A stretch of DNA of 12,483 nucleotides, from positions 1-12,483 of the forward strand of contig CAMVBD010000008.1 of the NCBI GenBank assembly GCA_947165615.1, in the 5' to 3' direction. The notes beneath the pieces are model-generated. The model was not told the DNA's origin. It saw nothing but the letters and a program-made list of their open reading frames with translations, and did no database searches. Of this stretch, positions 6,102-12,483 are shown in pieces (position 1 is the stretch's first letter; every line of letters starts with the position of its first letter). The position numbers and the translations under genes were made by a program. Source of the DNA: an uncultured Clostridia bacterium. Its GTDB lineage: Bacteria > Bacillota > Clostridia > Oscillospirales > Acutalibacteraceae.

Positions 6102-7508
6102 TTGGCGTCCAAAAAGGATCTGTTTGAAAACAAGTCCGTGCTTTCCGCCGTGCTGAACCTTGCGCTGCCTTCGATCATGGGGCAGATCATTCTGGTCATT
6201 TACAACATGGCGGACACCTTTTTTGTCGGGCTTTCCGAAAGCGACGAAATGATCACCGCCGTGACCGTGTGCATGCCGGCTTTCATGTTTTTGTCCGCAA
6301 TCTCCAACCTGTTCGGCGTGGGCGGCGCCAGCGTGATCGCGCGCGCCCTCGGGAAAGACAACGACGTCAAGGCGCGCAGGACCTCCGCCTTTGCGGTCTG
6401 GGGCTGCGGCGCCGTCTCCCTGATCTACTGTCTCGGCGTCCTTGCCGGAATGAACGTCTTTATTGATCTGCTCGGCGGCTCAAATCCGGTCGTCCATGAA
6501 AACGCGAGAGCATACATGCTGACGGCGGTTGTCATCGGCGGCGTTCCGACGGCGCTCAACACCCTGTTTTCCCATCTGATCCGCTCCCGCGGCAATTCTT
6601 TGCAGGCCAGCATCGGGATCGCCATCGGCGGATTATTGAACGTGATCCTTGACCCTTTGTTTATGTTTGTGGTAGTGGGCATGGAAAACGCGGCGCTGGG
6701 CGCAGCCATCGCCACGGCGATCTCAAACGTCGCCGCACTCGCGTATTACGTCCTGATCCTCATCCTGCAAAAAGACAAACTTTCCATCCGTGTACGCCCC
6801 TCGATGGGGATGTTCAAAGAAAGCATTCCGCACGACGTCTTTTTGGTCGGCACGCCGGCGTGTCTGATGACCCTGTGCGAAAACATCTCCTACGCCATTC
6901 TTGACAACCTGATGAGCGCGGTCACTGTCGCGGACGCCGTTGCGGCGCAGGCGGGCGTCGGCGTCGCCAAGAAGGTCAATATGCTCGCCCACTCCTTTGT
7001 GCGCGGCATGGCGCAGGGCGTGCTGCCGCTGATCGGATACAATTACGCCAGCGGCAACCGAAAGCGCATGAAGAGCGTCATCTTTGTTTCAGGCAGCATC
7101 AGCATCGCGCTGGCTCTTGTTTGTCTGTCGGTGAACCTGCTGTTCAGCAGACAACTTGTCGGCGTCTTTATCCAGACAAAAGGAGATTCCCTGCGGTACG
7201 GCGCCGAGTTCTTGCGTATTTTGACCATTGGCGCGCCGTTTTCCGCCGCGGCCTACGCCGTCATCTCCTTTTTCCAGGCGACAGGCAGAGGCGGCAAGAG
7301 TCTCATCCTCGCCCTGCTGAGAAAGGGCATTCTGGACATTCCGCTGATGTTCATTCTGCAAGCCTTTCTTCCGATGTACGGGATCGTGTGGGCAACGCCT
7401 ATTGCCGATATCCTGTGCTGCGGCGTGTCCGTCGTTTTGTTTGTCATTTTCATCAACCGCCACGGCCAGAACAAAGGGATCCACAAAGAAGTCGCGGCAT
7501 CGGCGTAA
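6102..7508 (+). CDS. MATE family multidrug/metabolite efflux transporter
   Basis: A 468-residue integral membrane exporter with the two-fold six-helix pattern of the MATE family, which expels organic cations or metabolites using a Na+ or H+ gradient. Typical stretches are LPSIMGQIILVIYNMADTFF (about 22-41), GVGGASVIARALG (72-84) and NVILDPLFMF (180-189) followed by ALGAAIATAISN. It most resembles the MepA/DinF-type clade of Bacillota by eye. The only start giving the full N-terminus is TTG at 6102, with AAAGGAAG about 8 nt upstream. It is divergently transcribed from the LysR gene and has its own promoter and terminator, so it is monocistronic. The substrate is probably related to the LysR effector, but unknown. 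Confidence 0.93.
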   Translation: MASKKDLFENKSVLSAVLNLALPSIMGQIILVIYNMADTFFVGLSESDEMITAVTVCMPAFMFLSAISNLFGVGGASVIARALGKDNDVKARRTSAFAVWGCGAVSLIYCLGVLAGMNVFIDLLGGSNPVVHENARAYMLTAVVIGGVPTALNTLFSHLIRSRGNSLQASIGIAIGGLLNVILDPLFMFVVVGMENAALGAAIATAISNVAALAYYVLILILQKDKLSIRVRPSMGMFKESIPHDVFLVGTPACLMTLCENISYAILDNLMSAVTVADAVAAQAGVGVAKKVNMLAHSFVRGMAQGVLPLIGYNYASGNRKRMKSVIFVSGSISIALALVCLSVNLLFSRQLVGVFIQTKGDSLRYGAEFLRILTIGAPFSAAAYAVISFFQATGRGGKSLILALLRKGILDIPLMFILQAFLPMYGIVWATPIADILCCGVSVVLFVIFINRHGQNKGIHKEVAASA

Positions 7509-7523
7509 TCTGTTCATAAAAGG

Positions 7524-7557
7524 GTCCGCTTCCGTTTTTCGGAGGCGGACTTTTTTT
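7524..7557 (+). terminator. Rho-independent terminator of the MATE gene
   Basis: An 11-bp stem (GTCCGCTTCCG with CGGAGGCGGAC, one T-G pair), a five-T loop, then seven T. It begins 15 nt after the MATE stop codon and separates it from the MFS gene. Confidence 0.92.
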
Positions 7558-7577
7558 GCGGCAATCGGCAACGGGAC

Positions 7578-7606
7578 TTGATTTTTGGACTGTGCTGCCG
7601 TATAAT
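7578..7606 (+). promoter_or_regulatory. Sigma-A promoter of the MFS gene
   Basis: TTGATT (7578-7583), 17-bp spacer, perfect TATAAT (7601-7606). The predicted start near 7613 leaves a leader of about 23 nt with GGAGG before the ATG at 7636. Confidence 0.75.
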
Positions 7607-7635
7607 GGACGGCGAAACCACTCCGGAGGAACGCC

Positions 7636-8805
7636 ATGACACTGCTGCTTTGCATCATCTATATCGGCTTTATCAGCCTTGGACTGCCGGACTCCCTGTT
7701 CGGCACGGCCTGGCCGACTTTACAGGGGCAGTTCGGCGTGCCGCTGTCGTGGGCGGGGATCGTGACCATGACCATTTCCGGCGGGACGATCCTGTCTGCC
7801 CTGCTTTCGGACCGACTGACCTACCGATTCGGCGCGGGCAAGGTGACGGCGGTCAGCGTGCTGATGACGGCAGCGGCGCTGATCGGATTTTCCCATGCCT
7901 CCGCGTTTTGGATGCTGGTGTTGTTTGCCGTGCCGCTGGGTCTTGGCGCCGGCGCCGTGGACGCGGCGCTGAACAATTTTGTCGCCCTGCACTACTCCTC
8001 CCGTCATATGAGCTGGCTGCACTGCTTTTGGGGCGTCGGCGCGTCCATGAGTCCGTACGTCATGGGCTTTTGGCTGGAACGGGACCTCAGATGGGACAGA
8101 GGGTATCTGACCGTCGGGCTTGCGCAGTTGGTCTTGACCGTTTTGCTGTTCGCAAGTCTTCCGCTTTGGAAAAAGGCAAACCGAAACGAAAAGCCGGAAG
8201 AAGCCCGCACCGCGCCGAAAAAACTGAAAGACCTGTTCCGGCTGCGCGGCATTTTCGCGGTCCTGTTTTCATTCCTCGCCTACTGCACCGTGGAGGCAAC
8301 GGCTTTTGCCTGGACGAGCACCTATCTTGTCAAAGAACGCGCTTTATCTGTGGAAGACGCCGCGCGGTACGCCTCCCTCTTTTATCTCGGCATGACGCTC
8401 AGCCGGCTGCTGACGGGGTTTGTCGCGGACAGACTTGGGGATCGCAAAATGATCCGCCTCGGGTATACCGTCTGTTTTGCCGGTCTTGCCTTGATTTTGA
8501 TTCCGGTCAAGACGCCGCTTTTGTGTCTTATGGGGCTGTTTATCGCGGGCTTCGGCTGCGGTCCCGTGTACCCTGCCGTGATCCACTCGACGCCGGACGT
8601 GTTCGGGCGGGAGAATTCTCAGGCCGTCGTCGGTGTGCAGATGGCCTTCGCCTACACCGGCTCCACCTTTATGCCGCCGGTCTTCGGGCTGCTCGCAAAT
8701 CACATCAGCGTGGGACTGTTCCCGTGGTACCTGCTCCTTTTTGCCGCGCTCGGCTTTGTTTTGACCGAAGCGCTGAACCGCAGCCGCAAAACCACTGTCG
8801 CATAA
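7636..8805 (+). CDS. MFS transporter
   Basis: A 389-residue major facilitator superfamily permease with about 12 hydrophobic segments. A charged central loop (about 176-200, Lys/Glu-rich) separates the two six-helix halves. The loop after the second helix, LSDRLTYRFGAGKV (about 57-70), is the MFS motif-A region, and its counterpart in the second half is FVADRLGDRKMIRLG (about 262-276). The ATG at 7636 has GGAGG 6 nt upstream. The N-terminus GFISLGLPDSLFGTAWP and the segment ALNNFVALHYSSRHMSWLHCFWG recall FucP-like sugar-type MFS permeases; that subfamily placement is tentative. It has its own promoter and terminator, with no enzyme gene beside it to reveal the substrate. Confidence 0.9.
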   Translation: MTLLLCIIYIGFISLGLPDSLFGTAWPTLQGQFGVPLSWAGIVTMTISGGTILSALLSDRLTYRFGAGKVTAVSVLMTAAALIGFSHASAFWMLVLFAVPLGLGAGAVDAALNNFVALHYSSRHMSWLHCFWGVGASMSPYVMGFWLERDLRWDRGYLTVGLAQLVLTVLLFASLPLWKKANRNEKPEEARTAPKKLKDLFRLRGIFAVLFSFLAYCTVEATAFAWTSTYLVKERALSVEDAARYASLFYLGMTLSRLLTGFVADRLGDRKMIRLGYTVCFAGLALILIPVKTPLLCLMGLFIAGFGCGPVYPAVIHSTPDVFGRENSQAVVGVQMAFAYTGSTFMPPVFGLLANHISVGLFPWYLLLFAALGFVLTEALNRSRKTTVA

Positions 8806-8810
8806 CAAAA

Positions 8811-8849
8811 AATCCCCCGTACGGAGAATCGTCCCGTACGGGGTTTTTT
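8811..8849. terminator. Bidirectional terminator between the MFS and hsp20 genes
   Basis: A 10-bp stem (CCCCGTACGG 8815-8824 with CCGTACGGGG 8834-8843) and a 9-nt loop. Six T follow on the plus strand. On the minus strand, the six A before the stem become a T run after GA. It serves the MFS gene directly and is the only visible terminator for the convergent hsp20 gene, whose stop is about 120 bases away. Between 8850 and 8972 I see nothing else. Confidence 0.88.
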
Positions 8850-8972
8850 CGTATGGTTCACGCCCACAGCGCTTTCTGTCACTCGTCACTGCAAACGCTT
8901 TCTGTAAGTGTCTTCAGAATACCGCAATAACCTTAAATCATGCTAAAAGAGCGGCATCTTTTTTGAAATCTT

Positions 8973-9410
8973 TTATTCGATGGTCAGTTTTTTGGGTTCG
9001 GGCTTGACAGGGACCGTCTTTGGGAGAGTCAGGGTCAGAATGCCGTTTTCAAACTTTGCGCGCAGGTTTTCCACGTCCACGCCCGTCACGTCAAAGCGTC
9101 TGACGTAAGCGCCGTAGCTGCGCTCGCGGCGGATGAAGGATTCGTCCTTCTTTTCTTCTTCCTCGGCGTTGTGCGTCGCCTGGATGGTCAGGGTCTCGCC
9201 GTCAAGAGAAACTTCAATTTCTTCCTTTTTGAAACCGGGCAATTCCGCCTCCAGAATAAAGGCGTCGTCCTTTTCGCGGATGTCCGTCCGGAACGGGACG
9301 GAAGACGAGGAGAACCACGGGTTCCAAAGGCTTCTTTCGATGGCCTCCATCTCCTTAAAGGGATCGCGGCGATTGGGTCTGCAAGTCATAAAAGGGATCA
9401 TTTCAAACAT
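8973..9410 (-). CDS. hsp20: Hsp20 small heat-shock protein
   Basis: A 145-residue ATP-independent holdase chaperone that binds unfolding proteins in the cytoplasm and forms large oligomers. The alpha-crystallin domain spans about 40-131, with ELPGFKKEEIEVSLDGETLTI in the middle and the hallmark FENGILTLTLPK at 120-131. The C-terminal L-x-I anchor (residues 142-144, LTI) is present. The N-terminal arm (about 1-39) is rich in Phe and Trp, as usual. The ATG at 9410 has GGAGG 8 nt upstream; an earlier in-frame ATG at 9470 lacks a site and adds 20 atypical residues. A CIRCE-like operator about 110 bases upstream implies repression by HrcA, with induction by heat or protein damage. It is convergent with the MFS gene. 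Confidence 0.95.
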   Translation of the reverse strand: MFEMIPFMTCRPNRRDPFKEMEAIERSLWNPWFSSSSVPFRTDIREKDDAFILEAELPGFKKEEIEVSLDGETLTIQATHNAEEEEKKDESFIRRERSYGAYVRRFDVTGVDVENLRAKFENGILTLTLPKTVPVKPEPKKLTIE

Positions 9411-9517
9411 GTTTATTTCCTCCGTTTCAATTACAATATAGTATTCGCTTTGACAGTTTCTTTTATACACCCTTTATGTTACATTTTTGTTGTGTTTCTT
9501 TGTCTTATCTGTAAACT

Positions 9518-9544
9518 TTAGCAGTCCGATATTGTGAGTGCTAA
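9518..9544. promoter_or_regulatory. CIRCE operator (HrcA binding site)
   Basis: TTAGCAGTC-N9-GAGTGCTAA. The CIRCE consensus is TTAGCACTC-N9-GAGTGCTAA, so 17 of 18 arm positions match with exact spacing; the single change is C to G in the left arm (9524). It lies in the divergent hsp20/HD intergenic region and most likely controls hsp20. It also sits 14 bases before the -35 box of the HD promoter. Confidence 0.85.
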
Positions 9545-9558
9545 TTTCTTATTGCACC

Positions 9559-9587
9559 TTGCATTCCTTTGGATAATGTGGTAATAT
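9559..9587 (+). promoter_or_regulatory. Probable sigma-A promoter of the HD-CmpB operon
   Basis: TTGCAT (9559-9564), 17-bp spacer, TAATAT (9582-9587), with TG one base before the -10 (extended -10). The -35 box is weak. The predicted start near 9594 gives a leader of about 47 nt to the ATG at 9641. Confidence 0.5.
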
Positions 9588-9640
9588 AGTATAGTTCAAT
9601 TCAAAAACACCGAATTCGATAGTTTGGGGGAAACGGCGCC

Positions 9641-10192
9641 ATGGGACGCGTTTATGAGAATTACGTCAGATCTTATTGTCTGGACCGCGAACGGGACCGC
9701 GAATTCTTTGATCTGATCGGGGATCTGTACGATTCCGAAGAAGTACAGGGGCTGAAGATCTATCCGCAGCATTCTACCATCAACCGCTTGGACCACATCA
9801 CAAGCGTGACCTATACCGCCTACTGCTGGGCAAAAAAAGCGGGGGTGGACGTCCGCGCGACCGTACGCGGCGCCATTTTGCACGATCTTTTTTACTATGA
9901 CTGGCACGATCCCGCCCGCTGGCACCGTCCGCACGGCTACAAACACCCGCGCTTTGCGCTTGAAAACGCGCGCGTTCTGAACCCCGAGATCACCCCGAAG
10001 GAAGAGAACATCATCCTGCGGCATATGTTTCCGCTGACCGTCGTTCCGCCGCGCTTCAAAGAAGGCTGGATCGTTTCGCTTTGCGACAAATACTGCGCGA
10101 CGAAAGAACTGCTGATCGCGGATCACGCGTTTTTCCGCCGCCGGTTTGAAGAAAAGCGCCAAGCGCTTTCCGGAGGGCAAAAAGATGTATAA
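9641..10192 (+). CDS. HD domain-containing metal-dependent hydrolase
   Basis: A 183-residue soluble protein with the metal ligands of an HD-type phosphohydrolase: His52 (DHITSV), His81-Asp82 (ILHDLFYYD), His102, His128 (ILRHMF) and Asp149 (LCDKYCA). Such enzymes hydrolyse phosphate esters of nucleotides or similar compounds; the substrate is unknown. The ATG at 9641 has GGGGG about 10 nt upstream. The last 8 bases overlap the start of the CmpB-family membrane gene, so the two are surely co-translated. Proteins of this kind are often neighbours of PF06541 genes in Clostridia, which argues for a joint function, though none has been named here. Confidence 0.87.
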   Translation: MGRVYENYVRSYCLDRERDREFFDLIGDLYDSEEVQGLKIYPQHSTINRLDHITSVTYTAYCWAKKAGVDVRATVRGAILHDLFYYDWHDPARWHRPHGYKHPRFALENARVLNPEITPKEENIILRHMFPLTVVPPRFKEGWIVSLCDKYCATKELLIADHAFFRRRFEEKRQALSGGQKDV

Positions 10193-11069
10193 GACTTTGC
10201 TCGGCTACGTACTGATGTACTTTATATTTTCGATGATCGGCTGGACCATTGAGTCCATGTACCGTTCCATTGGCGAGACCTTCACCGAAAAACGAAAACT
10301 GTCCAATTTCAAAGTCATCAATTCCGGCTTTTTATACCAGCCGCTGTGCCCGATCTACGGCGCGGGCGGACTGGTGTTCGAAGTGTTTCTCGCAAAACCG
10401 AAACTCCCCTTCTGGGCGGTGCTGCTCGTCGGCATGATCGCGGCGGACATCGTGGAATACTTCACCTCCGTCGTTATGGAAAAACTGTTCAACGCCCGCT
10501 GGTGGGACTACTCCAACGAGTTTATGAACCTGCACGGGCGCATCTGTCTTAAACACACGATTTTCTGGGGTATTTTCGCCGCCGCCTACGTCTATGTCGT
10601 GCATCCGCTGTATTTTTATCTGTTGTCGTTTATTCCGGAAAACCTGCGCGAGATCGTCACCTATGTCGCGCTTGGCATTTTCCTCATCGACTTTACGTTT
10701 ACGGTGATCGCCGCGCTGGACATTCAGAAGTTTATGAAAAAACTGGAAAGCCTGCGAATAAACGTCGCCATGGCAGGCGCGTTCGTCAAAAGCGCCGCGG
10801 GCGACCTCAAAGGCAAGGCGCTTGCCCAGTACGACGAATTCCGCGATACCATCGCCTCCAACAGCGAGAAATTCGAGGCATGGCGCAACGATATTTCGAG
10901 CCAGATCCACTCCTCCGAAAAAAAACTCAGCGACCTGAGTTCCGACGACCTCTCTGCGCGCGACCGGCGCGCGAAGCGGCTGTTCGAGCATTCCAATTCG
11001 ATCCCGCAAAAGGCCAGAAAGACCATTCAGGAGATCAAGGAAAAGTGGGAAGAACTCAAAAACAAATGA
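10185..11069 (+). CDS. CmpB family (PF06541) putative ABC transporter permease-like membrane protein
   Basis: A 294-residue membrane protein. About five hydrophobic helices lie in the first 180 residues, with the family motifs NSGFLYQPLCPIYGAGG (46-62) and RWWDYSNEFMNLHGRICL (105-122). A hydrophilic tail (about 183-294), rich in Lys, Glu and Ser, is predicted to be helical or coiled-coil and cytoplasmic. The family is annotated as a putative ABC transporter permease, but no ATPase gene is present here, so transport is doubtful. The ATG at 10185 has GGAGG 8 nt upstream; the frame is open further back to 10146, inside the HD gene, but without a site. It is co-expressed with the HD hydrolase, which could act at the membrane through this partner (inference). 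Confidence 0.85.
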   Translation: MYKTLLGYVLMYFIFSMIGWTIESMYRSIGETFTEKRKLSNFKVINSGFLYQPLCPIYGAGGLVFEVFLAKPKLPFWAVLLVGMIAADIVEYFTSVVMEKLFNARWWDYSNEFMNLHGRICLKHTIFWGIFAAAYVYVVHPLYFYLLSFIPENLREIVTYVALGIFLIDFTFTVIAALDIQKFMKKLESLRINVAMAGAFVKSAAGDLKGKALAQYDEFRDTIASNSEKFEAWRNDISSQIHSSEKKLSDLSSDDLSARDRRAKRLFEHSNSIPQKARKTIQEIKEKWEELKNK

Positions 11070-11075
11070 CACAGC

Positions 11076-11113
11076 AAAAATCCCCGTCGGAGTTTCCGGC
11101 GGGGATCATTTTT
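11076..11113. terminator. Bidirectional terminator between the CmpB-family and GH28 genes
   Basis: A 12-bp stem (ATCCCCGTCGGA 11080-11091 with TCCGGCGGGGAT 11095-11106, one T-G pair) with a GTT loop. It is followed by CA and five T on the plus strand, and on the minus strand directly by a T run (the A run at 11076-11080). It terminates both convergent genes. Confidence 0.9.
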
Positions 11114-11127
11114 ACAAAAAGGATCTT

Positions 11128-12483
11128 TTACTCGACAGTCAGACCCGTTACGTTTTCAGCGCGGACGGCGGGAAGCCCCTCTTTGGCGGGATCTCCGGAG
11201 AAGCGGATCAGCGCAAGGCCGTTTACGTTTTCGGCGTCGACGGCATGGACATAGGATTCATTTTTCTTCCCCCAGCGGATCTCGGTTTTTTCGATGCGCA
11301 CGCGTTCGGCGTTACGGATGTAAAAGCCGGAGTTGTCAATGCGTTCGACGGCGCGGCCGAGCCCCGGACGCAGGTCGTAAAGCCCCTTTTCCCATTTGGA
11401 GACGGACGTCAGCGTAAAGCGGCAGTTTTCGAAACTGACGTCTTCGATAAGCTGATCGGGGCTGCCGTAGACAAGGACTCCGTTTTCGCCCTCGGCGGTG
11501 ACGTTAAAGAAGCGCACGTTTCGGATGTGCCCGCATTTGATATCCGCCTCCCGGTCGAAACAGGTGATGACGACCGGCTCGGCAGTGCCCCACCAGTCGG
11601 GACCGAAGCGGCGGGTCTCGATCATGATGTTGGAAAAACTGACGTTTTCGACGTTTCCGCCGTCCCGGATCTGAATGGAAAGCCCGCGGTTGGAGCGGCT
11701 GATGACGCAGTTGGAGACGAGAACGTTTTTGAAATCGCCGACGCCCTCGGTGCCGATCTTGACGGCGGCGGAGGTGGAAACGAGCGTACAGCCGTCGATG
11801 ATGATATTCTCGCACGGGCCGTATTCGGCGTTGCCCTTGGAGGCCTTGAGACAGATGCAGTCGTCCGCGCAGGTGATGTGGCAGCCGAGGATACGCACGT
11901 TTTGGCAGTGGTCGGGATCGATGCCGTCGGAGTTGGCGACGTCAAGGTCGTTAAGGATGCGGATCCTGTCGATCAGCACGTCGTCGCAACCCGCCGGATG
12001 CAGAGTCCAGAACGGCGCGTCCACGACCGTAAAATCCCGAAAACTGATATGATCGCATTTTTCAAAATAGATGACCGTGGGACGGGGATAAAAATCGCCG
12101 GTGACGTAGTAGCGGTCCTTGCGTTTAAGAAACGCGTGCCCGTTGGCGTCGATGGTCCCCTCTCCCGCAATGGAAGCGCCGGGCGCGTCATAAGCATACA
12201 GAAAGACAAAACTGGGCTTTCCGGTCACGGGATTGCCGATCAGCGCCGTCTTGGGGTCGTTGATCAGGAGATTGGGGCGGATATAATCCGAAAGGACGCT
12301 TGTCGCCTTCAAGACGGCGCCCTTTTGAATGTACAACTCCACGTTTTTGCCGATTTTTAAGGACGCGCTGTAATAAGTGCGTCCGCTTTCAAGCAGGACC
12401 CGTCCGCCGCCGTCCTGCGCACAGACGTCGATCGCCCGCTGGATGGCTGCCGCGCCGTCAGTCACGCCGTCGCCGACAGCGCC
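11128..12483 (-). CDS. GH28-like glycoside hydrolase, right-handed parallel beta-helix (5' end beyond window)
   Basis: 451 residues are visible. The frame is open through the right edge, so the N-terminus is missing. The first visible residues GAVGDGVTDG are the standard entry to the pectate-lyase-like beta-helix of GH28, so a GTG at 12465 is unlikely to be the true start. Repeated N-V/I-x-I/F-x-N coils run to the end. The GH28 acidic residues are present as NSDGID (visible Asp186) and CADD (Asp207, Asp208). Where polygalacturonases have GHG, this protein reads AAVKIGTEG (about 239-247), and the RIK motif is replaced by NRGLSIQIRDGG. It probably acts on a pectin-type or other uronic acid/rhamnose polysaccharide, but it may belong to a divergent subfamily. 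No sugar transporter or regulator is adjacent. It converges on the CmpB-family gene. Confidence 0.85.
   Translation of the reverse strand, partial: GAVGDGVTDGAAAIQRAIDVCAQDGGGRVLLESGRTYYSASLKIGKNVELYIQKGAVLKATSVLSDYIRPNLLINDPKTALIGNPVTGKPSFVFLYAYDAPGASIAGEGTIDANGHAFLKRKDRYYVTGDFYPRPTVIYFEKCDHISFRDFTVVDAPFWTLHPAGCDDVLIDRIRILNDLDVANSDGIDPDHCQNVRILGCHITCADDCICLKASKGNAEYGPCENIIIDGCTLVSTSAAVKIGTEGVGDFKNVLVSNCVISRSNRGLSIQIRDGGNVENVSFSNIMIETRRFGPDWWGTAEPVVITCFDREADIKCGHIRNVRFFNVTAEGENGVLVYGSPDQLIEDVSFENCRFTLTSVSKWEKGLYDLRPGLGRAVERIDNSGFYIRNAERVRIEKTEIRWGKKNESYVHAVDAENVNGLALIRFSGDPAKEGLPAVRAENVTGLTVE

Noticed and set aside
8870..8905. 10-bp direct repeat CGCTTTCTGT (8870-8879 and 8896-8905) in the MFS/hsp20 gap
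   Set aside because: Only two short copies with no flanking symmetry or further units, so probably chance.
7578..8930. Plus-strand open frame of 450 codons overlapping the MFS gene
   Set aside because: It spans the MFS promoter and terminator and gives an Arg-rich non-membrane product. The MFS frame has proper helices and a good ribosome binding site.
9411..9517. RNA thermometer (ROSE or fourU type) in the hsp20 leader
   Set aside because: The leader is A-rich and contains no CCTCC or four-U stretch able to pair with the GGAGG site. CIRCE is a sufficient explanation for heat control.
9529..9557. Minus-strand hsp20 promoter GTGCAA-N17-CAATAT overlapping the CIRCE loop
   Set aside because: The spacing is right, but each box matches only about half of the consensus. 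I could not choose it with confidence over other weak candidates, so no hsp20 promoter is listed.
11245..12360. Plus-strand open frame of 371 codons opposite the GH28-like gene
   Set aside because: Asp/Val/Gly-rich antisense shadow of the beta-helix repeats, with no start signal.

Overview
The window looks like a chromosomal segment of a GC-rich member of the Bacillota (class Clostridia). The evidence is strong GGAGG-type ribosome binding sites, sigma-A promoters with 17-bp spacers, Rho-independent terminators with long T runs, an HrcA/CIRCE operator, and a SpoIVFA/SpoIVFB-like metallopeptidase pair next to the TIGR03960/TIGR03936 radical-SAM pair, an arrangement known from Clostridia. I see no insertion sequence, CRISPR array, phage gene, tRNA or rRNA. 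Two genes run off the window: a patatin-like phospholipase at the left edge and a GH28-type glycoside hydrolase at the right edge.

Left block (1-5894, all minus strand). In order of transcription: a LysR regulator (5894-4995), an M23/LytM protein in the SpoIVFA position (4935-4153), an M50 intramembrane protease of SpoIVFB type (4172-3555), a B12-binding-type radical SAM protein of TIGR03960 type (3472-1637), its partner TIGR03936 protein (1644-982), and a patatin-like phospholipase (971 to the edge). Many junctions overlap or nearly touch. The two peptidase genes appear to have their own promoter with a good match to the mother-cell sporulation factor sigma-E. The radical SAM genes have a separate sigma-A promoter with an extended -10. 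The sigma-E-like promoter lies inside the terminator hairpin of the LysR gene, and the 3' arm of that hairpin is the ribosome binding site of the M23 gene. This would let vegetative read-through be terminated or left untranslated while the sporulation transcript stays translatable, and it is the most interesting feature here.

Middle block (5895-8805). A divergent intergenic region separates LysR from a plus-strand MATE efflux transporter. It holds two facing sigma-A promoters with abutting -10 boxes and two T-N11-A dyads. These dyads are centred near -64 and -33 of the predicted MATE start, the classic layout of a LysR activation site. The MATE gene ends at a strong terminator. A separately promoted MFS transporter follows and ends at a bidirectional terminator.

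Right block (8850-12483). A minus-strand small heat-shock protein (Hsp20) converges on the MFS gene and has a near-perfect CIRCE operator upstream, which implies HrcA control. Divergent from it is a two-gene plus-strand operon: an HD-domain hydrolase overlapping by 8 bases a CmpB-family (PF06541) membrane protein with a helical cytoplasmic tail. A bidirectional terminator separates this operon from a convergent GH28-like parallel beta-helix protein. That protein keeps the acidic residues of the family but not the usual His and Arg-x-Lys motifs.

No gene-free stretch exceeds 300 bases. The longest is the 230-base hsp20/HD intergenic region, which carries the CIRCE element and the HD promoter. 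All assignments come from reading the sequence by eye; no database search was run.
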